Shown here piece by piece: positions 25,608 through 33,690 of a stretch of DNA of 49,929 bases; within the stretch, counting starts at the first letter, position 1; the number at the start of each line of letters is the position of its first letter. The notes under the pieces are model-generated. The model did not search any database and had not been told where the DNA came from. It was given only the letters and a program-made list of their open reading frames with translations. The stretch lies in NCBI GenBank assembly GCA_947625655.1, contig CANQPD010000022.1, forward strand, positions 1-49,929. Direction: 5' to 3'. The translations under genes were made by a program, and so were the position numbers. The DNA comes from an uncultured Dysosmobacter sp. Its GTDB lineage: Bacteria; Bacillota; Clostridia; Oscillospirales; Oscillospiraceae.

Positions 25608-25647
25608 TTGTGCATATTGCACAAGTAGTACCTTTGAAAATTGTGCA
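25608..25647 (-). promoter_or_regulatory. Operator-like dyad plus half site upstream of the late genes
   Basis: TTGTGCA-TAT-TGCACAA (25608-25624) is a perfect 17-bp dyad; a third half site TTGTGCA is at 25641-25647, 33 bp from the first. Lies between terminator and packaging operon, a good place for the late activator to bind. Activity not proven. Confidence 0.5.
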
Positions 25648-25659
25648 ATAGTGACAACG

Positions 25660-25682
25660 AAAAAAGCAGCCGCTTGGCTGCT
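25660..25682 (-). terminator. Intrinsic terminator between early and late blocks
   Basis: Leftward: AGCAGCC-AAGC-GGCTGCT followed by TTTTTT. It would end early transcripts coming from 26-41 kb, or gate a late transcript started just upstream. Confidence 0.85.
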
Positions 25683-25911
25683 TCCAGTGCGCGTTCATGC
25701 AAACGCTCTGTATGATCGACTGAGGCGGGTGCCCCTGGCCTCTCGGCCTTTGCTCCCGCCCCTGTCTGCTTCGATGCTATCATAATAACACATCAAAGTG
25801 TCTCATTGTGTCTCATGTTTCAAAAAGTTTTATTCTTTCGCTTCATTCTTTCGGGTTGCCCTGCTGCCTCGCCCTCGCCTTGCCTGCGCTCTGTGCTCTT
25901 GCGCCTGCGCT

Positions 25912-26517
25912 CTATGCCCCACGCTCCGGGCGCTGTGGTCTGCGTGCCCTGCCCCTTGCTCCGCCGCCGTCCCTGTTCTGTGCGCCCTGCTTTTTTCTGG
26001 CCCTATTTTCCAGGGCCTTATATGCCCGGTATTCTTCCAGGCCCTCTTCCACGGCTGCTTGCGCACGCTGGTCTGATAGCATGATATCGAGGGCGTTGTT
26101 GTATCGTTTATAACATTGGCTGCGGCTCATCGGTATCTCTGCCTGAATGGTAGGCCAGCTCTTGTCGTCTATGTGGTATAGCTCGCATATCTCACGTTCC
26201 AGGGATTTTTCGGGCAGTATGTCCAGTAAATCCATAACCTTGATGATGGATTTCTCGACGTGCCTCTGCTGCTGCAGAATCCGATCTTCAATTTCCGATA
26301 TTGTGATCACCGTATTTTCGACGGCCGTATTTTTTCGCCTTGTTTTTGGCATGGACGAAAAACCGCTTGTATGTACGGGCGCGCTGCTTTCTGCCCTGAT
26401 GCGCTCCAACCTCTCCACAAGCTGGGCTTTCTTTTTCCTCGCCCTGTGGCTCTGCGATAGAATCCACTTCAAAACCTCGGTTTTTTCGTCTGACCCGATC
26501 TCCCTGAATTCTGCCAT
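25912..26517 (-). CDS. DUF1492 / sigma-region-4-like late transcription regulator
   Basis: 201 aa. The central part (ITISEIEDRILQQQRHVEKSIIKVMDLLDILPEKSLEREICELYHIDDKSWPTIQAEIPMSRSQCYKRYNNALDIML) matches DUF1492/ArpU-type phage regulators; IPMSRSQCYKRYNNAL is an HTH of sigma-70 region 4 type. C-terminal 45 residues are Arg/Ala/Gly-rich and disordered. Being the last gene of the early block, next to the late operon, it is the best candidate for the late activator. Confidence 0.7.
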   Translation of the reverse strand: MAEFREIGSDEKTEVLKWILSQSHRARKKKAQLVERLERIRAESSAPVHTSGFSSMPKTRRKNTAVENTVITISEIEDRILQQQRHVEKSIIKVMDLLDILPEKSLEREICELYHIDDKSWPTIQAEIPMSRSQCYKRYNNALDIMLSDQRAQAAVEEGLEEYRAYKALENRARKKQGAQNRDGGGARGRARRPQRPERGA

Positions 26518-26521
26518 CGTG

Positions 26522-26746
26522 TTACCCCTCTTTCCGCTCGGCGAAAAAATACGCCTTATTTCCGAGCATCCGAAATTGCGTTAAATGCCGCTTTTTGTCT
26601 TCCCAGTCGCGGATTTCCACGCCCCTCTCGCGCAAGATCCCGACGGTAAGCTCCAGGCTGCTTAATAATTGCGGGATCGGCGTCTCTCGAAGCTGCGCGA
26701 CCGCGCGGGCCTGAATTTCGGCCGGGCTACGTTTCTTTTTCGCCAT
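26522..26746 (-). CDS. Small hypothetical protein
   Basis: 74 aa, GGAGGGG ribosome site. N-terminus is Lys/Arg-rich (MAKKKRSPAEIQARAV), then a helical region with ELTVGILRERGVEIRDWEDKKRHL. It overlaps the upstream gene and abuts the regulator. Not recognised. Confidence 0.65.
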   Translation of the reverse strand: MAKKKRSPAEIQARAVAQLRETPIPQLLSSLELTVGILRERGVEIRDWEDKKRHLTQFRMLGNKAYFFAERKEG

Positions 26747-27011
26747 CTTTCCCCTCCCGCTTTTCCTGATCTTCCTTTTCCTGCTGCTTTGCCTGCGCTG
26801 CCGCGAAAAACAGGGCCGCGAGCGGGTTGAATTGCTGCGCGTTCTGAATCTGCTGCTGCGTCTTTTCCTGCCTCTCTTGCATGTCGGCCATCATCGTCAC
26901 GCTGGCCGCGACCTGCTGCGCGAGGTTCGGGTTTTTGACTTCCTGCAGCGCAATCTTGTAACTCCTGATGTAGTTCTGTGTCATGCTTTCGATTCTTTCA
27001 TCGTCCATCAT
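26727..27011 (-). CDS. Small helical hypothetical protein
   Basis: 94 aa from the ATG at 27011, preceded by GGAGGCGAAAAGGGC. Gln/Glu/Lys-rich helical protein with a central short hydrophobic stretch (NPLAALFFAAAQAK) and charged end. No family recognised; operon position among regulators. Confidence 0.6.
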   Translation of the reverse strand: MMDDERIESMTQNYIRSYKIALQEVKNPNLAQQVAASVTMMADMQERQEKTQQQIQNAQQFNPLAALFFAAAQAKQQEKEDQEKREGKDGEKET

Positions 27012-27027
27012 GCCCTTTTCGCCTCCT

Positions 27028-27210
27028 CTATGAATTAACAAAAATCCACGCTTCTCTTCCGTCTACGTCCCCTTTTCTCAAAACTGGGAGACTCTTTCCA
27101 AATATGCCGGCGATCTTCTCTGCGCTGATCGGCGCCGATGCCTGCAGCTCTCCATGCTCGAGGACCAGCGTCTTCCCATCTTCGCTGATGCCGAGAACGT
27201 TTTCCTGCAT
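27028..27210 (-). CDS. Small hypothetical protein
   Basis: 60 aa (MQENVLGISEDGKTLVLEHG...IFVNS), beta-rich, start preceded by GAGGGCGAGAGA. No known family. Follows a 49-aa membrane protein gene. Confidence 0.6.
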   Translation of the reverse strand: MQENVLGISEDGKTLVLEHGELQASAPISAEKIAGIFGKSLPVLRKGDVDGREAWIFVNS

Positions 27211-27223
27211 TCTCTCGCCCTCC

Positions 27224-27373
27224 CTAGATCAGTGTCGCTAAGAATAATATGCCGCACCAGAGGGTCGCGTTGTCGTCTGGCTTCCCGGTGAAAAACCGCC
27301 ATCCTGAATAAATCATCAGGATCAACTTCGCGATGGCTCCCAGGCATGTGATAACTGTTAAAATTCCCTTCAT
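27224..27373 (-). CDS. 49-aa small membrane protein
   Basis: Starts at an ATG (27373) overlapping the stop of the nuclease gene by 4 nt. Two hydrophobic stretches (GILTVITCLGAIAKLILMIY and LWCGILFLATLI) flank a short polar loop (RFFTGKPDDNA). Function unknown; coupling with the membrane-anchored nuclease is notable. Confidence 0.65.
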   Translation of the reverse strand: MKGILTVITCLGAIAKLILMIYSGWRFFTGKPDDNATLWCGILFLATLI

Positions 27374-27993
27374 GATTCGCCCTCCTGTTCATGCTCTGCA
27401 CCTCTTTCCCATTGCTCCACGATTCTCTCCGCTTCCTCTGGCCAGCGGACGAAGGCTGCGCTTCCGCCTGCTTCCCGGATCTGCTTCACGGCTATCTCCT
27501 GCAGCTTCGACGGAACCCCGACCACCGGCCGCTTGATCTCGAACCCGAAATAATGGCCCTTGTGGATCATCATGATGTCCGGTGTCCCGCCCTCGCTGTA
27601 CGCCCCCTGCGATATTTTGCGGACGAAAGCATCCGGGTATTTTGCCTTCAGTTCCCGCTTGATCTTGTCCTGGTAGTATGCCTCGTTCGGTATCCGGCGC
27701 CGCAGCTCCGCGATCGCCTGCTTCCTTGTGAGGCCCTGCTTTGCCGCGTATTCCTGAACGAACGCCTCCTCATCGAATTCCGGCACGTATTTCTCCAGCA
27801 TGTCTGCCACCTCCTGCTTCTCTTTTTTCGCTTTCTTGTGGTCGCGGTCTCGGTCGTAGCCGGAGCCGGGGGCGAAGCTGGCGACCACGAAAACAAAACC
27901 TATAAAAAGAATAATTCCGGCCATGATCACGGTTGCAATGATGCAAACCGCCAGGATCGCCGTCCCGATCATCTCCAATATTTTCAAAGCCAT
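27370..27993 (-). CDS. Membrane-anchored VRR-NUC nuclease
   Basis: 207 aa. Residues 8-42 are hydrophobic (MIGTAILAVCIIATVIMAG..., LFIGFVFVVASF), one or two membrane segments; a charged linker follows. The C-terminal ~100 residues carry the VRR-NUC motifs of the PD-(D/E)XK superfamily: GGTPDIMMIHKGHYFGFEIKRP, with Asp and Glu-x-Lys as catalytic residues, then K-Q---V-QIREAGGSAAFVR. Phage VRR-NUC proteins are usually soluble and about 90-120 aa, so the membrane anchor is odd. Confidence 0.82.
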   Translation of the reverse strand: MALKILEMIGTAILAVCIIATVIMAGIILFIGFVFVVASFAPGSGYDRDRDHKKAKKEKQEVADMLEKYVPEFDEEAFVQEYAAKQGLTRKQAIAELRRRIPNEAYYQDKIKRELKAKYPDAFVRKISQGAYSEGGTPDIMMIHKGHYFGFEIKRPVVGVPSKLQEIAVKQIREAGGSAAFVRWPEEAERIVEQWERGAEHEQEGES

Positions 27994-28014
27994 CCCCTCT
28001 CCGCCTCCCTCTCG

Positions 28015-28791
28015 CTACATCGGCGTCGCTTCCTGAAACACCGGCTGGTCCGCATACTCGCCGGCCGGCTGCGCTGCTTCCGCCGCGTCTGTGTCCTCTT
28101 CCGCGTAGGCCGGCTTATTGTCCGAGGTGTCTTCCATGAAATGACTTGCTTCCTGGTCCGCCATGTGCAGCAGGTGAACCAGCGGGAATTTCTCGCAGGA
28201 AGCGTTGAACGCCTGCATCTGCTGGTAGGTGCAATCGCTCATCCCCATGTGCCAGCGGATCGCGTACCGCTCTTCCATCGTCAGGTCCATGAATTCGCAG
28301 ATCATCATGACCGATTTTTCGCCGTGCCCGTATGGGTTGCGGTCTTCCACCTCGTAAACCGGAACCTGAACCCAGTCGAACCAGCCGCCGTTGTCGTGCT
28401 TCTTTCCGCCCGGTCTGTATATTTTTTGATTCCGGTACCCTATGGTGTAGAAGTTGGTCTTGCAGATGTCGTGAAGCAGGGCTGCTGTGATCAGCGTCGG
28501 CTTTATGAAATCCGCGATCGGCTTCCCGGCGACCTTGTAAACGTACCGGTCCATCTTTCTTCCGTCGGTTTCTTTTTCGTTCTCGATGATCTCCATTTTT
28601 GCGATCAGTGCGTCGAAAACGTTCAGGCTGTGCTGCAGCAGGCCGCCCTCGCAGCTCAGGTGGTACTTTGTGCTGGCCGGCGCCTTGTAGAAGTCGCTCT
28701 TCCTGATGTAATTCATCAAATCTTCGACGCCGGTCCTCACGACCTCATCCATCAATTTTTCAAACCGTTCAATGTTTTTATTAATGTTCAT
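28015..28791 (-). CDS. HD-domain phosphohydrolase
   Basis: About 258 aa from the ATG at 28791 (GGTGG five nt upstream; a GTG three codons earlier is possible). HD motifs: LLQHSLNVFDAL (first His), ITAALLHDICK (His-Asp pair), HGEKSVMMI and IRWHMG (further metal ligands). HD proteins are metal-dependent phosphohydrolases; in phages such stand-alone forms may act on nucleotides or RNA. Substrate not predictable. C-terminal ~50 residues acidic and disordered. Confidence 0.85.
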   Translation of the reverse strand: MNINKNIERFEKLMDEVVRTGVEDLMNYIRKSDFYKAPASTKYHLSCEGGLLQHSLNVFDALIAKMEIIENEKETDGRKMDRYVYKVAGKPIADFIKPTLITAALLHDICKTNFYTIGYRNQKIYRPGGKKHDNGGWFDWVQVPVYEVEDRNPYGHGEKSVMMICEFMDLTMEERYAIRWHMGMSDCTYQQMQAFNASCEKFPLVHLLHMADQEASHFMEDTSDNKPAYAEEDTDAAEAAQPAGEYADQPVFQEATPM

Positions 28792-29044
28792 AGGATCCAC
28801 CGCCTTCCTGATCTTCCTGATGCTGCGCTGCTTTCAGGTCCGGTACCGCGAATTCCCTGCAGCTTCTCTGGTGAAGCTCGCCGCGCTGCCGTCTCTGTTC
28901 CTGCGCCTGCAGCCATCTCTGGTACTCGTATTTGCAGAGGATCTTCGTCTTGATGCACTCGGTGATTTGTGAAATGATCGTGATGATCGTGAGGCAGATG
29001 ATTAAAAATAAAATAAGCTCATTTCCTGAAAGTTTAATGTTCAT
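28781..29044 (-). CDS. Small membrane protein
   Basis: 87 aa. A single hydrophobic segment at about 9-27 (ELILFLIICLTIITIISQI) is followed by a Gln/Arg-rich cytoplasmic-type region (YEYQRWLQAQEQRRQRGEL). Overlaps genes at both ends. Unknown function. Confidence 0.6.
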   Translation of the reverse strand: MNIKLSGNELILFLIICLTIITIISQITECIKTKILCKYEYQRWLQAQEQRRQRGELHQRSCREFAVPDLKAAQHQEDQEGGGSYEH

Positions 29045-29255
29045 TGTCTTTTTCTCCCTTCTCGAATAAATGTGCAGCCGCCTTGTCGGTCAAAAGCAGG
29101 TTGCCGGCTGCCGTGATATGGATTAAATGGACGCATCCGCATTTCGGGCACTTCGCTGCGCCCCCGTTGTGTAGGTGCCCGAGCTTGCCCTGCTTGCACC
29201 TGATACATGTGTGGGCGTCCTTGCTGTGAATTGATGTTAATACTCTAATTGCCAT
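29034..29255 (-). CDS. Small zinc-ribbon protein
   Basis: 73 aa with two Cys pairs, CIRC at about 17-20 and CPKCGC at about 36-41, plus His residues between; likely one zinc ribbon. Ends by overlapping the next start. Role unknown. Confidence 0.65.
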   Translation of the reverse strand: MAIRVLTSIHSKDAHTCIRCKQGKLGHLHNGGAAKCPKCGCVHLIHITAAGNLLLTDKAAAHLFEKGEKDNEH

Positions 29256-29415
29256 GCTCAGCCATCATCTCCCTTGTCAGTTGTTCCTTGATCGCCGGGT
29301 CAATCGGTTTGACGCGCTCGACCTTGCGTTCCTTTTTGTTTTTCTCAGCCAGCCTTATTCGCTTTTTGATCTGCGGCGCTCTGGTCTGCAGTGCTTTGAA
29401 TTCTTTCGCGTTCAC
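29245..29415 (-). CDS. Small basic hypothetical protein
   Basis: 56 aa from a GTG at 29415 with GGAGGAAGAGC upstream: NAKEFKALQTRAPQIKKRIRLAEKNKKERK, ending EMMAEHGN. Highly Lys/Arg-rich and helical. The stop overlaps the zinc-ribbon gene start. Possibly nucleic-acid binding. Confidence 0.6.
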   Translation of the reverse strand: MNAKEFKALQTRAPQIKKRIRLAEKNKKERKVERVKPIDPAIKEQLTREMMAEHGN

Positions 29416-29947
29416 GCTCTTCCTCCTCTCTGATCTGCGGCTCCGATGGCGGCAGCATTGCTCGCCAGCTTGTCCCGTCTTCCGCTTCCCAAATCTGCCA
29501 CTCCTGCCGCCAGCGCATCCGGATCAGGTCGTTCCAAGTCCTGCCGTCGTCCCGCTTCCTGCAGTGCCGGATCCAATAAGGCGAATATGCCCGGTACCAT
29601 ACTTTCGGCCAGATTGTTCGCGCTGCAATGTCCAGGGCCTTGTCCGGATCGTATTCCCGGAAGATCGCCCGGCTGATCTCTTTGAACGTGCCGGCCTTGT
29701 TTGCTTCCCTGATGATCTCATTCACCCGATTGACGAAGCTGTCCCACTCGGCTTTCTCGCTCATGTCGAACGGCAGACCGCCGACCAGGAAATGGATCAG
29801 CATGGTTTCTGTGTCCGCCTTGATGTCCCGCAGCAATTCCATGTATGGTTTTCTATATTTGCCCCGAAGATCTGCAAGCGGAACCTGTTCCCGGTTTTTC
29901 CTTAATTTTTCGAGCTTTCCCAGGTATCCGGCCCATGTAAAGCCCAT
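29345..29947 (-). CDS. Hypothetical protein, Trp-rich
   Basis: About 200 aa from the ATG at 29947, 8 nt after GGAGG; a GTG three codons upstream lies inside the ribosome site. It includes WAGYLGKLEKLRKNREQVP near the start and a Trp/Arg-rich part (WPKVWYRAYSPYWIRHCRKRDDGRTWNDLIRMRWRQEWQIW); the last 35 residues are Glu/Arg/Ala-rich. First gene after the putative origin. Not recognised. Confidence 0.65.
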   Translation of the reverse strand: MGFTWAGYLGKLEKLRKNREQVPLADLRGKYRKPYMELLRDIKADTETMLIHFLVGGLPFDMSEKAEWDSFVNRVNEIIREANKAGTFKEISRAIFREYDPDKALDIAARTIWPKVWYRAYSPYWIRHCRKRDDGRTWNDLIRMRWRQEWQIWEAEDGTSWRAMLPPSEPQIREEEERERERIQSTADQSAADQKANKAG

Positions 29948-29956
29948 TTTCGCCAC

Positions 29957-30262
29957 CTCCTTGTACCTCCTTTTTGTTTGTGTTATGGAGTTACGCGAAA
30001 ATGCCCTATTTTTCTAGGCTCCGCCGGTTTGTAACTCCTGTAACCCCTTTTTTTTAATACACATTGATTTTTTTTGTGCGATGCATGAGATTCGTGCATC
30101 GTGTGTAAAATTTTCATAAAATGCAATATATTTCTATTTTTGGAGTTACAGGAGGTACAATATATAAAAAGCCCCGTGTTTCCGTTGTTTTTGCGTAACT
30201 CCTTCCGTAACTCCTTCCGTAACCCCTTTTTTATTTTTCAAAAATGGAGTTACAAATTTTGA
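29957..30262. other. Putative replication origin: iterons, AT-rich region and dyad
   Basis: About 300 bp without a gene, clearly more AT-rich than the rest. GTAACTCC or its reverse complement GGAGTTAC occurs at 29988, 30031, 30142, 30195, 30207 and 30246; close variants are at 29964, 30040, 30151 and 30219. Copies at 30195/30207/30219 are spaced exactly 12 bp. A dyad CGATGCA...TGCATCG lies near 30079-30101. It sits right after the primase-helicase gene. Origin function is inferred; a repressor or activator array is the alternative. Confidence 0.6.
30195..30226. repeat. 12-bp tandem iterons (GTAACTCCTTCC)
   Basis: Three head-to-tail units starting at 30195, 30207 and 30219; the third reads GTAACCCC. 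Part of the origin-like region with further single copies on both strands. Confidence 0.85.
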
Positions 30263-33016
30263 TTAAAACGGGAGCTGCGTGTTGTCGTCCACTGGCATGA
30301 ATCCGTCCCTGTCGAGCAGGCTTCCCTGCTGATAGGATTTTTTCGGTTCCTGCTGCTTCTCTTCGTCGTCGAATTCGATCGGGTCCTCTTTTTCTGATAA
30401 TTTCCCGATGAAAAACTCGACAAATTTGCAGACGCGATTGTCAAACCGTTTCGGCACCTGGTATGTCTTGCCCTTGTGGTCTTTGCGTTCCTGTGATGTG
30501 ATCAGCTCTTTGTCCGCCATATATTTCAGGGTTTTCCGCGGGCTGTATCCTGCTTTCGTAAGCGCCTGGTTCAATGCAGACGGGAAAATATAAGCCGTGT
30601 TCCCTGATTCTGAAAGCGTCCCCAGGCAGGTCCCGATCGCCTTTTCTCCAAAATAGGCCCGGTTTCCGAGAACCCAGTCAACCACGAATTGCACCGCGTT
30701 TTCGTTCACGTCTCCGGTGTCTGCGTTCATCTGTTCCTGCAATATGGCCGCCGCCATCTGCTTCGCCCGTTCCCATGATTCCGGCCGGATCTCGAGCGTC
30801 CCGTTTTCGAGCGGTTTTGTACCGATTTCCGTCGGTTTTGTACCGGTTTCGTCCGATTTTGTTACGGTTTGGTCTGTAAAAAACCAGCTGTCGATCATCG
30901 CGTCCGCCACGGCCACCGCGCTGATGCCGGCGATATGGCTGCCGCTCTTCCCGTTGGCCACGCCCGAAACAAACCGAACCATTTCCTCATATTTCCCGCA
31001 GATCTGCCGCTCATCAATGTCAATGATGCGCTCGACGAATTCCGGGCCGGCCCATCCGCAGTCTTCTGCTGCCTGCTGATGCATCAGGCTGGCCTGCTGT
31101 TCATTGTCGAACGGTCCGCCGTATATTTCGAGGACGCGGGTGCTGACGCCCGTCTGCGAGGTTTCCGTCGAGAGCGGCTCTTCGCCTGTCGCCAGCGCGA
31201 CCGTGCGCCACTGATGCGTCGCCTGCAGGCCGCCGCCCTTGCTGCCGCGGATCTTCCCGGTTCCTGATGCGATCATGTAGACGATCTTCTCCAGGCTTTC
31301 CTGATTCCTGCCGGCGAGCTGCCTCTCATCGATGCCGAGCGGCAGGTCGCAGTAAAAGCTCGCGGTCCGCTCCAGGCCGACCTGGGTGGCGTTGAAATTG
31401 ACCATCAATCGGTCCGGGTCGCCCCAGGCGCTCAATGCTGCCTTCAGCGCCGCCGTCTTTCCGCCCTTGCTTCCGCCCCAGTTGTAAACGAAGAATATTC
31501 TCTGTTTCAGGATCCGCAAAAGCGGTGCCGCGAAGCTGGCCGCGAGGATAAAACGAAATTTATCGCGCTCCCGGTGCGGCCTCATGTTCTGAACCCACCG
31601 CTCCATTTCTCCAACTTGGCAATATGCGAGCGCCATCCCCTTTTGGCTCGGGTCGATGTCCAGCACGATCCCCTGTTCCCTGCCCGGTATGAATCTTTTG
31701 CCTGGCTGCCATCCGAAGGTCGAGGTTGCGTCCGCTTTTTGGATCACGTCGATGTTCTCCGCTTCCAGCGCGGAAAGGAACCGGACGACTTGCTTCGCGT
31801 TCTCGCTGGTGACCGTGCATCCGAGATCCGCCAGGGCCGTGATTCCTCGCGCCGTGAATATTGCTGACCGCGGATAAATCGCCTTGTGCCAGGTCCCGTC
31901 ACGCTTGAATGCAATTTCTATCTTTTCTTCTCCGGTCTCGAGGCTCTTAAGGCGCTGGGTCAGAATGATCGGCGTTCTGCAGACCATCGTCGGCGTGTAC
32001 TTCTTTTCGTCGATCTGGCTGATGCCCTTTTCTGAATATATCCACCCTTCTGGCTGCCGCAGGTTCATGGGTGCGCCTTGTATGGCCTCCGGTATGTCTT
32101 CCGGCTGATCCAGGTCGATGCGCTCCGCCTTCTGCAGCAGCTTCATGATCTTTTTGGCCGCGTCCTCTTTGCCGTACTTGGTGTATGCTTCCGACGGATC
32201 CTTGCATCCGATCTTGCTGCAGCTGAATCGGTAAACTTCGCCAATGAATCCGCCCTCGCGCAGCCCGGTTATCATTTTGTGAACGAATGTCTCCCCGCCC
32301 TTGTCCGGTTCCTGATGCAGATATATTTTCAAATCCTGCAGCTGGCCGGCCTGGTGCGGCTTGAACATTGATGCGCCCGGAACGCCGAGGGTGCTGATTC
32401 CCATGTACCACATTGACTGTGAATCGCTTTCTCCCTCGACGATGGCGGCGTATCCGGCTGCCCGGATCTGTGATAGCCGCCACTCGCCATAGAGACCGAT
32501 CTTTCCTGCTGATCCGTATTTCCAGCGGAAGTCCTTGTTCGCGTACCGCTTCCGGTAGGTCGTCTCCCGTCCGTCTTCGTCCATATACGGGATCTTCATG
32601 TATGCGGTACCGTCCCGGTCGCGCTTTGTCTCGATCCGGCACTCTTGCGCCAGGTAATCTTCCGGCAGGTGCTTCTCGAAGGCATATTGCGCGAGCGTGT
32701 AGCTCTTCTCCCGCCTGGGCTTCTCCTGCTTCTCCTGCGCGACACCGTATTTCTCCAGGATCTGCTTGTATGCTTCCTTCGTGTCGTCCAGGCCGTTTAT
32801 TCTGGCGTAAAAGCTCAGGAAATTTCCGCCCTCATCCTCGGCGAAACAATGCCACTGACCGGTTTTCAGGTCCACTGAAAAACTGTTGTTCTGGTCGTCG
32901 TGGAACGGGCAGAGTCCGATCAGCTGGTCCCCGGTGATCTTCGCTTTTTTAATTATGCTGCTGTATTCCTGCCGGTAATCTACCAGTCTGTCAATGTCAA
33001 CTTCTGCCGTGTTCAT
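30263..33016 (-). CDS. Primase-helicase (CHC2, TOPRIM and DUF927-type ATPase)
   Basis: 917 aa. A CHC2-like zinc finger at about 35-65 has C36, H39 and C57, but the expected fourth Cys is Glu60 (CFAEDEGG instead of CFGCG-GG). TOPRIM-like AAIVEGESDSQSMWYMG follows at about 190-206. The second half is a DUF927-type helicase with Walker A GGSKGGKTAALKA (about 520). The C-terminus may include a winged helix and ends DDNTQLPF, like the SSB-type tip that binds replication proteins. It likely primes and unwinds phage DNA at the adjacent origin. Confidence 0.88.
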   Translation of the reverse strand: MNTAEVDIDRLVDYRQEYSSIIKKAKITGDQLIGLCPFHDDQNNSFSVDLKTGQWHCFAEDEGGNFLSFYARINGLDDTKEAYKQILEKYGVAQEKQEKPRREKSYTLAQYAFEKHLPEDYLAQECRIETKRDRDGTAYMKIPYMDEDGRETTYRKRYANKDFRWKYGSAGKIGLYGEWRLSQIRAAGYAAIVEGESDSQSMWYMGISTLGVPGASMFKPHQAGQLQDLKIYLHQEPDKGGETFVHKMITGLREGGFIGEVYRFSCSKIGCKDPSEAYTKYGKEDAAKKIMKLLQKAERIDLDQPEDIPEAIQGAPMNLRQPEGWIYSEKGISQIDEKKYTPTMVCRTPIILTQRLKSLETGEEKIEIAFKRDGTWHKAIYPRSAIFTARGITALADLGCTVTSENAKQVVRFLSALEAENIDVIQKADATSTFGWQPGKRFIPGREQGIVLDIDPSQKGMALAYCQVGEMERWVQNMRPHRERDKFRFILAASFAAPLLRILKQRIFFVYNWGGSKGGKTAALKAALSAWGDPDRLMVNFNATQVGLERTASFYCDLPLGIDERQLAGRNQESLEKIVYMIASGTGKIRGSKGGGLQATHQWRTVALATGEEPLSTETSQTGVSTRVLEIYGGPFDNEQQASLMHQQAAEDCGWAGPEFVERIIDIDERQICGKYEEMVRFVSGVANGKSGSHIAGISAVAVADAMIDSWFFTDQTVTKSDETGTKPTEIGTKPLENGTLEIRPESWERAKQMAAAILQEQMNADTGDVNENAVQFVVDWVLGNRAYFGEKAIGTCLGTLSESGNTAYIFPSALNQALTKAGYSPRKTLKYMADKELITSQERKDHKGKTYQVPKRFDNRVCKFVEFFIGKLSEKEDPIEFDDEEKQQEPKKSYQQGSLLDRDGFMPVDDNTQLPF

Positions 33017-33020
33017 CCGT

Positions 33021-33641
33021 CTACCTCTTTTCTGTCTCGCTCAGGTATTTTGTATTTAACGGGAGCCCGAGTTCATTCGCTGCGAACCGCAGCTCGCCGT
33101 CCATGCCCTCGGAGATCCTCTCCCGAATCAGGACGGTTATTTCGTCGCATTGCCGCAGCACTTCGAGTCCTGCCTGCATACCGAACGCGCGTTGCCTCGG
33201 ATCCGCCTCATTCAAAAATTGCGGGAAGTAAAGGTGCGGGCAGATCGGTATGTCGCCCTCCATCGCGATCTTCCTGCATTCCGCCATCGCGTCGTTCACG
33301 TTGCGGATCATGATGGAGGGATCGTCCGATCGGTATGCGCTGCAGACGTATATCTTGCGGCTGAGGGCCGGGTTCTCGTTCTTCTCTGCTCCGCGCTCAC
33401 ACTGGCCGAGGTAGATAAATGGCGAGTATTTGTTGTGCCTGATGATGGTCTCGTAAATTCCAACGTCTGCGACAATGTCCGAGGTGTATTTGTTTTGAAT
33501 AATCCCTCTGTCCCATTCCCTGTATTCTTCAAAGCTGCCCAGACCCTGTTCGGTCAACGACATCGCCAGGGCTATGTCTATTTCATCGCCGCGCTTCAAA
33601 AAGCCGACCGGGTTTCCTGGGTAATCCTTAAACCTTTTCAT
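33021..33641 (-). CDS. DUF4406-like nucleoside deoxyribosyltransferase-fold protein
   Basis: 206 aa. Residues ~95-200 (RKIYVCSAYRSDDPSIMIRNVNDAMAECRKIAMEGDIPICPHLYFPQFLNE, then CDEITVLIRERISEGMDGEL) show the Rossmann-like pattern of DUF4406 and related deoxyribosyltransferase-fold phage proteins. The first ~90 residues are an extra domain not recognised. Possible nucleotide metabolism role; activity unproven. Confidence 0.75.
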   Translation of the reverse strand: MKRFKDYPGNPVGFLKRGDEIDIALAMSLTEQGLGSFEEYREWDRGIIQNKYTSDIVADVGIYETIIRHNKYSPFIYLGQCERGAEKNENPALSRKIYVCSAYRSDDPSIMIRNVNDAMAECRKIAMEGDIPICPHLYFPQFLNEADPRQRAFGMQAGLEVLRQCDEITVLIRERISEGMDGELRFAANELGLPLNTKYLSETEKR

Positions 33642-33690
33642 GCTGCCACCTCCTGATTGTGGGAGCGGGCAGGTGCCCGCCCCTGATGGT

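Larger units (their letters stand above)
25495..25911 (-). other. Late-operon leader region, no convincing gene
   Basis: 417 bp with no supportable CDS. It holds a strong leftward terminator (25660-25682), a perfect TTGTGCA dyad with an extra half site (25608-25647) and direct GTGTCTCAT repeats near 25797-25816. An open frame at 25571-25783 spans the terminator and is probably chance. A late promoter is expected here but I could not fix -35/-10 boxes. Confidence 0.5.

Noticed and set aside
25571..25783. 70-codon minus frame in the late leader
   Set aside because: It spans the intrinsic terminator and operator dyad and has no ribosome site; more likely leader sequence.
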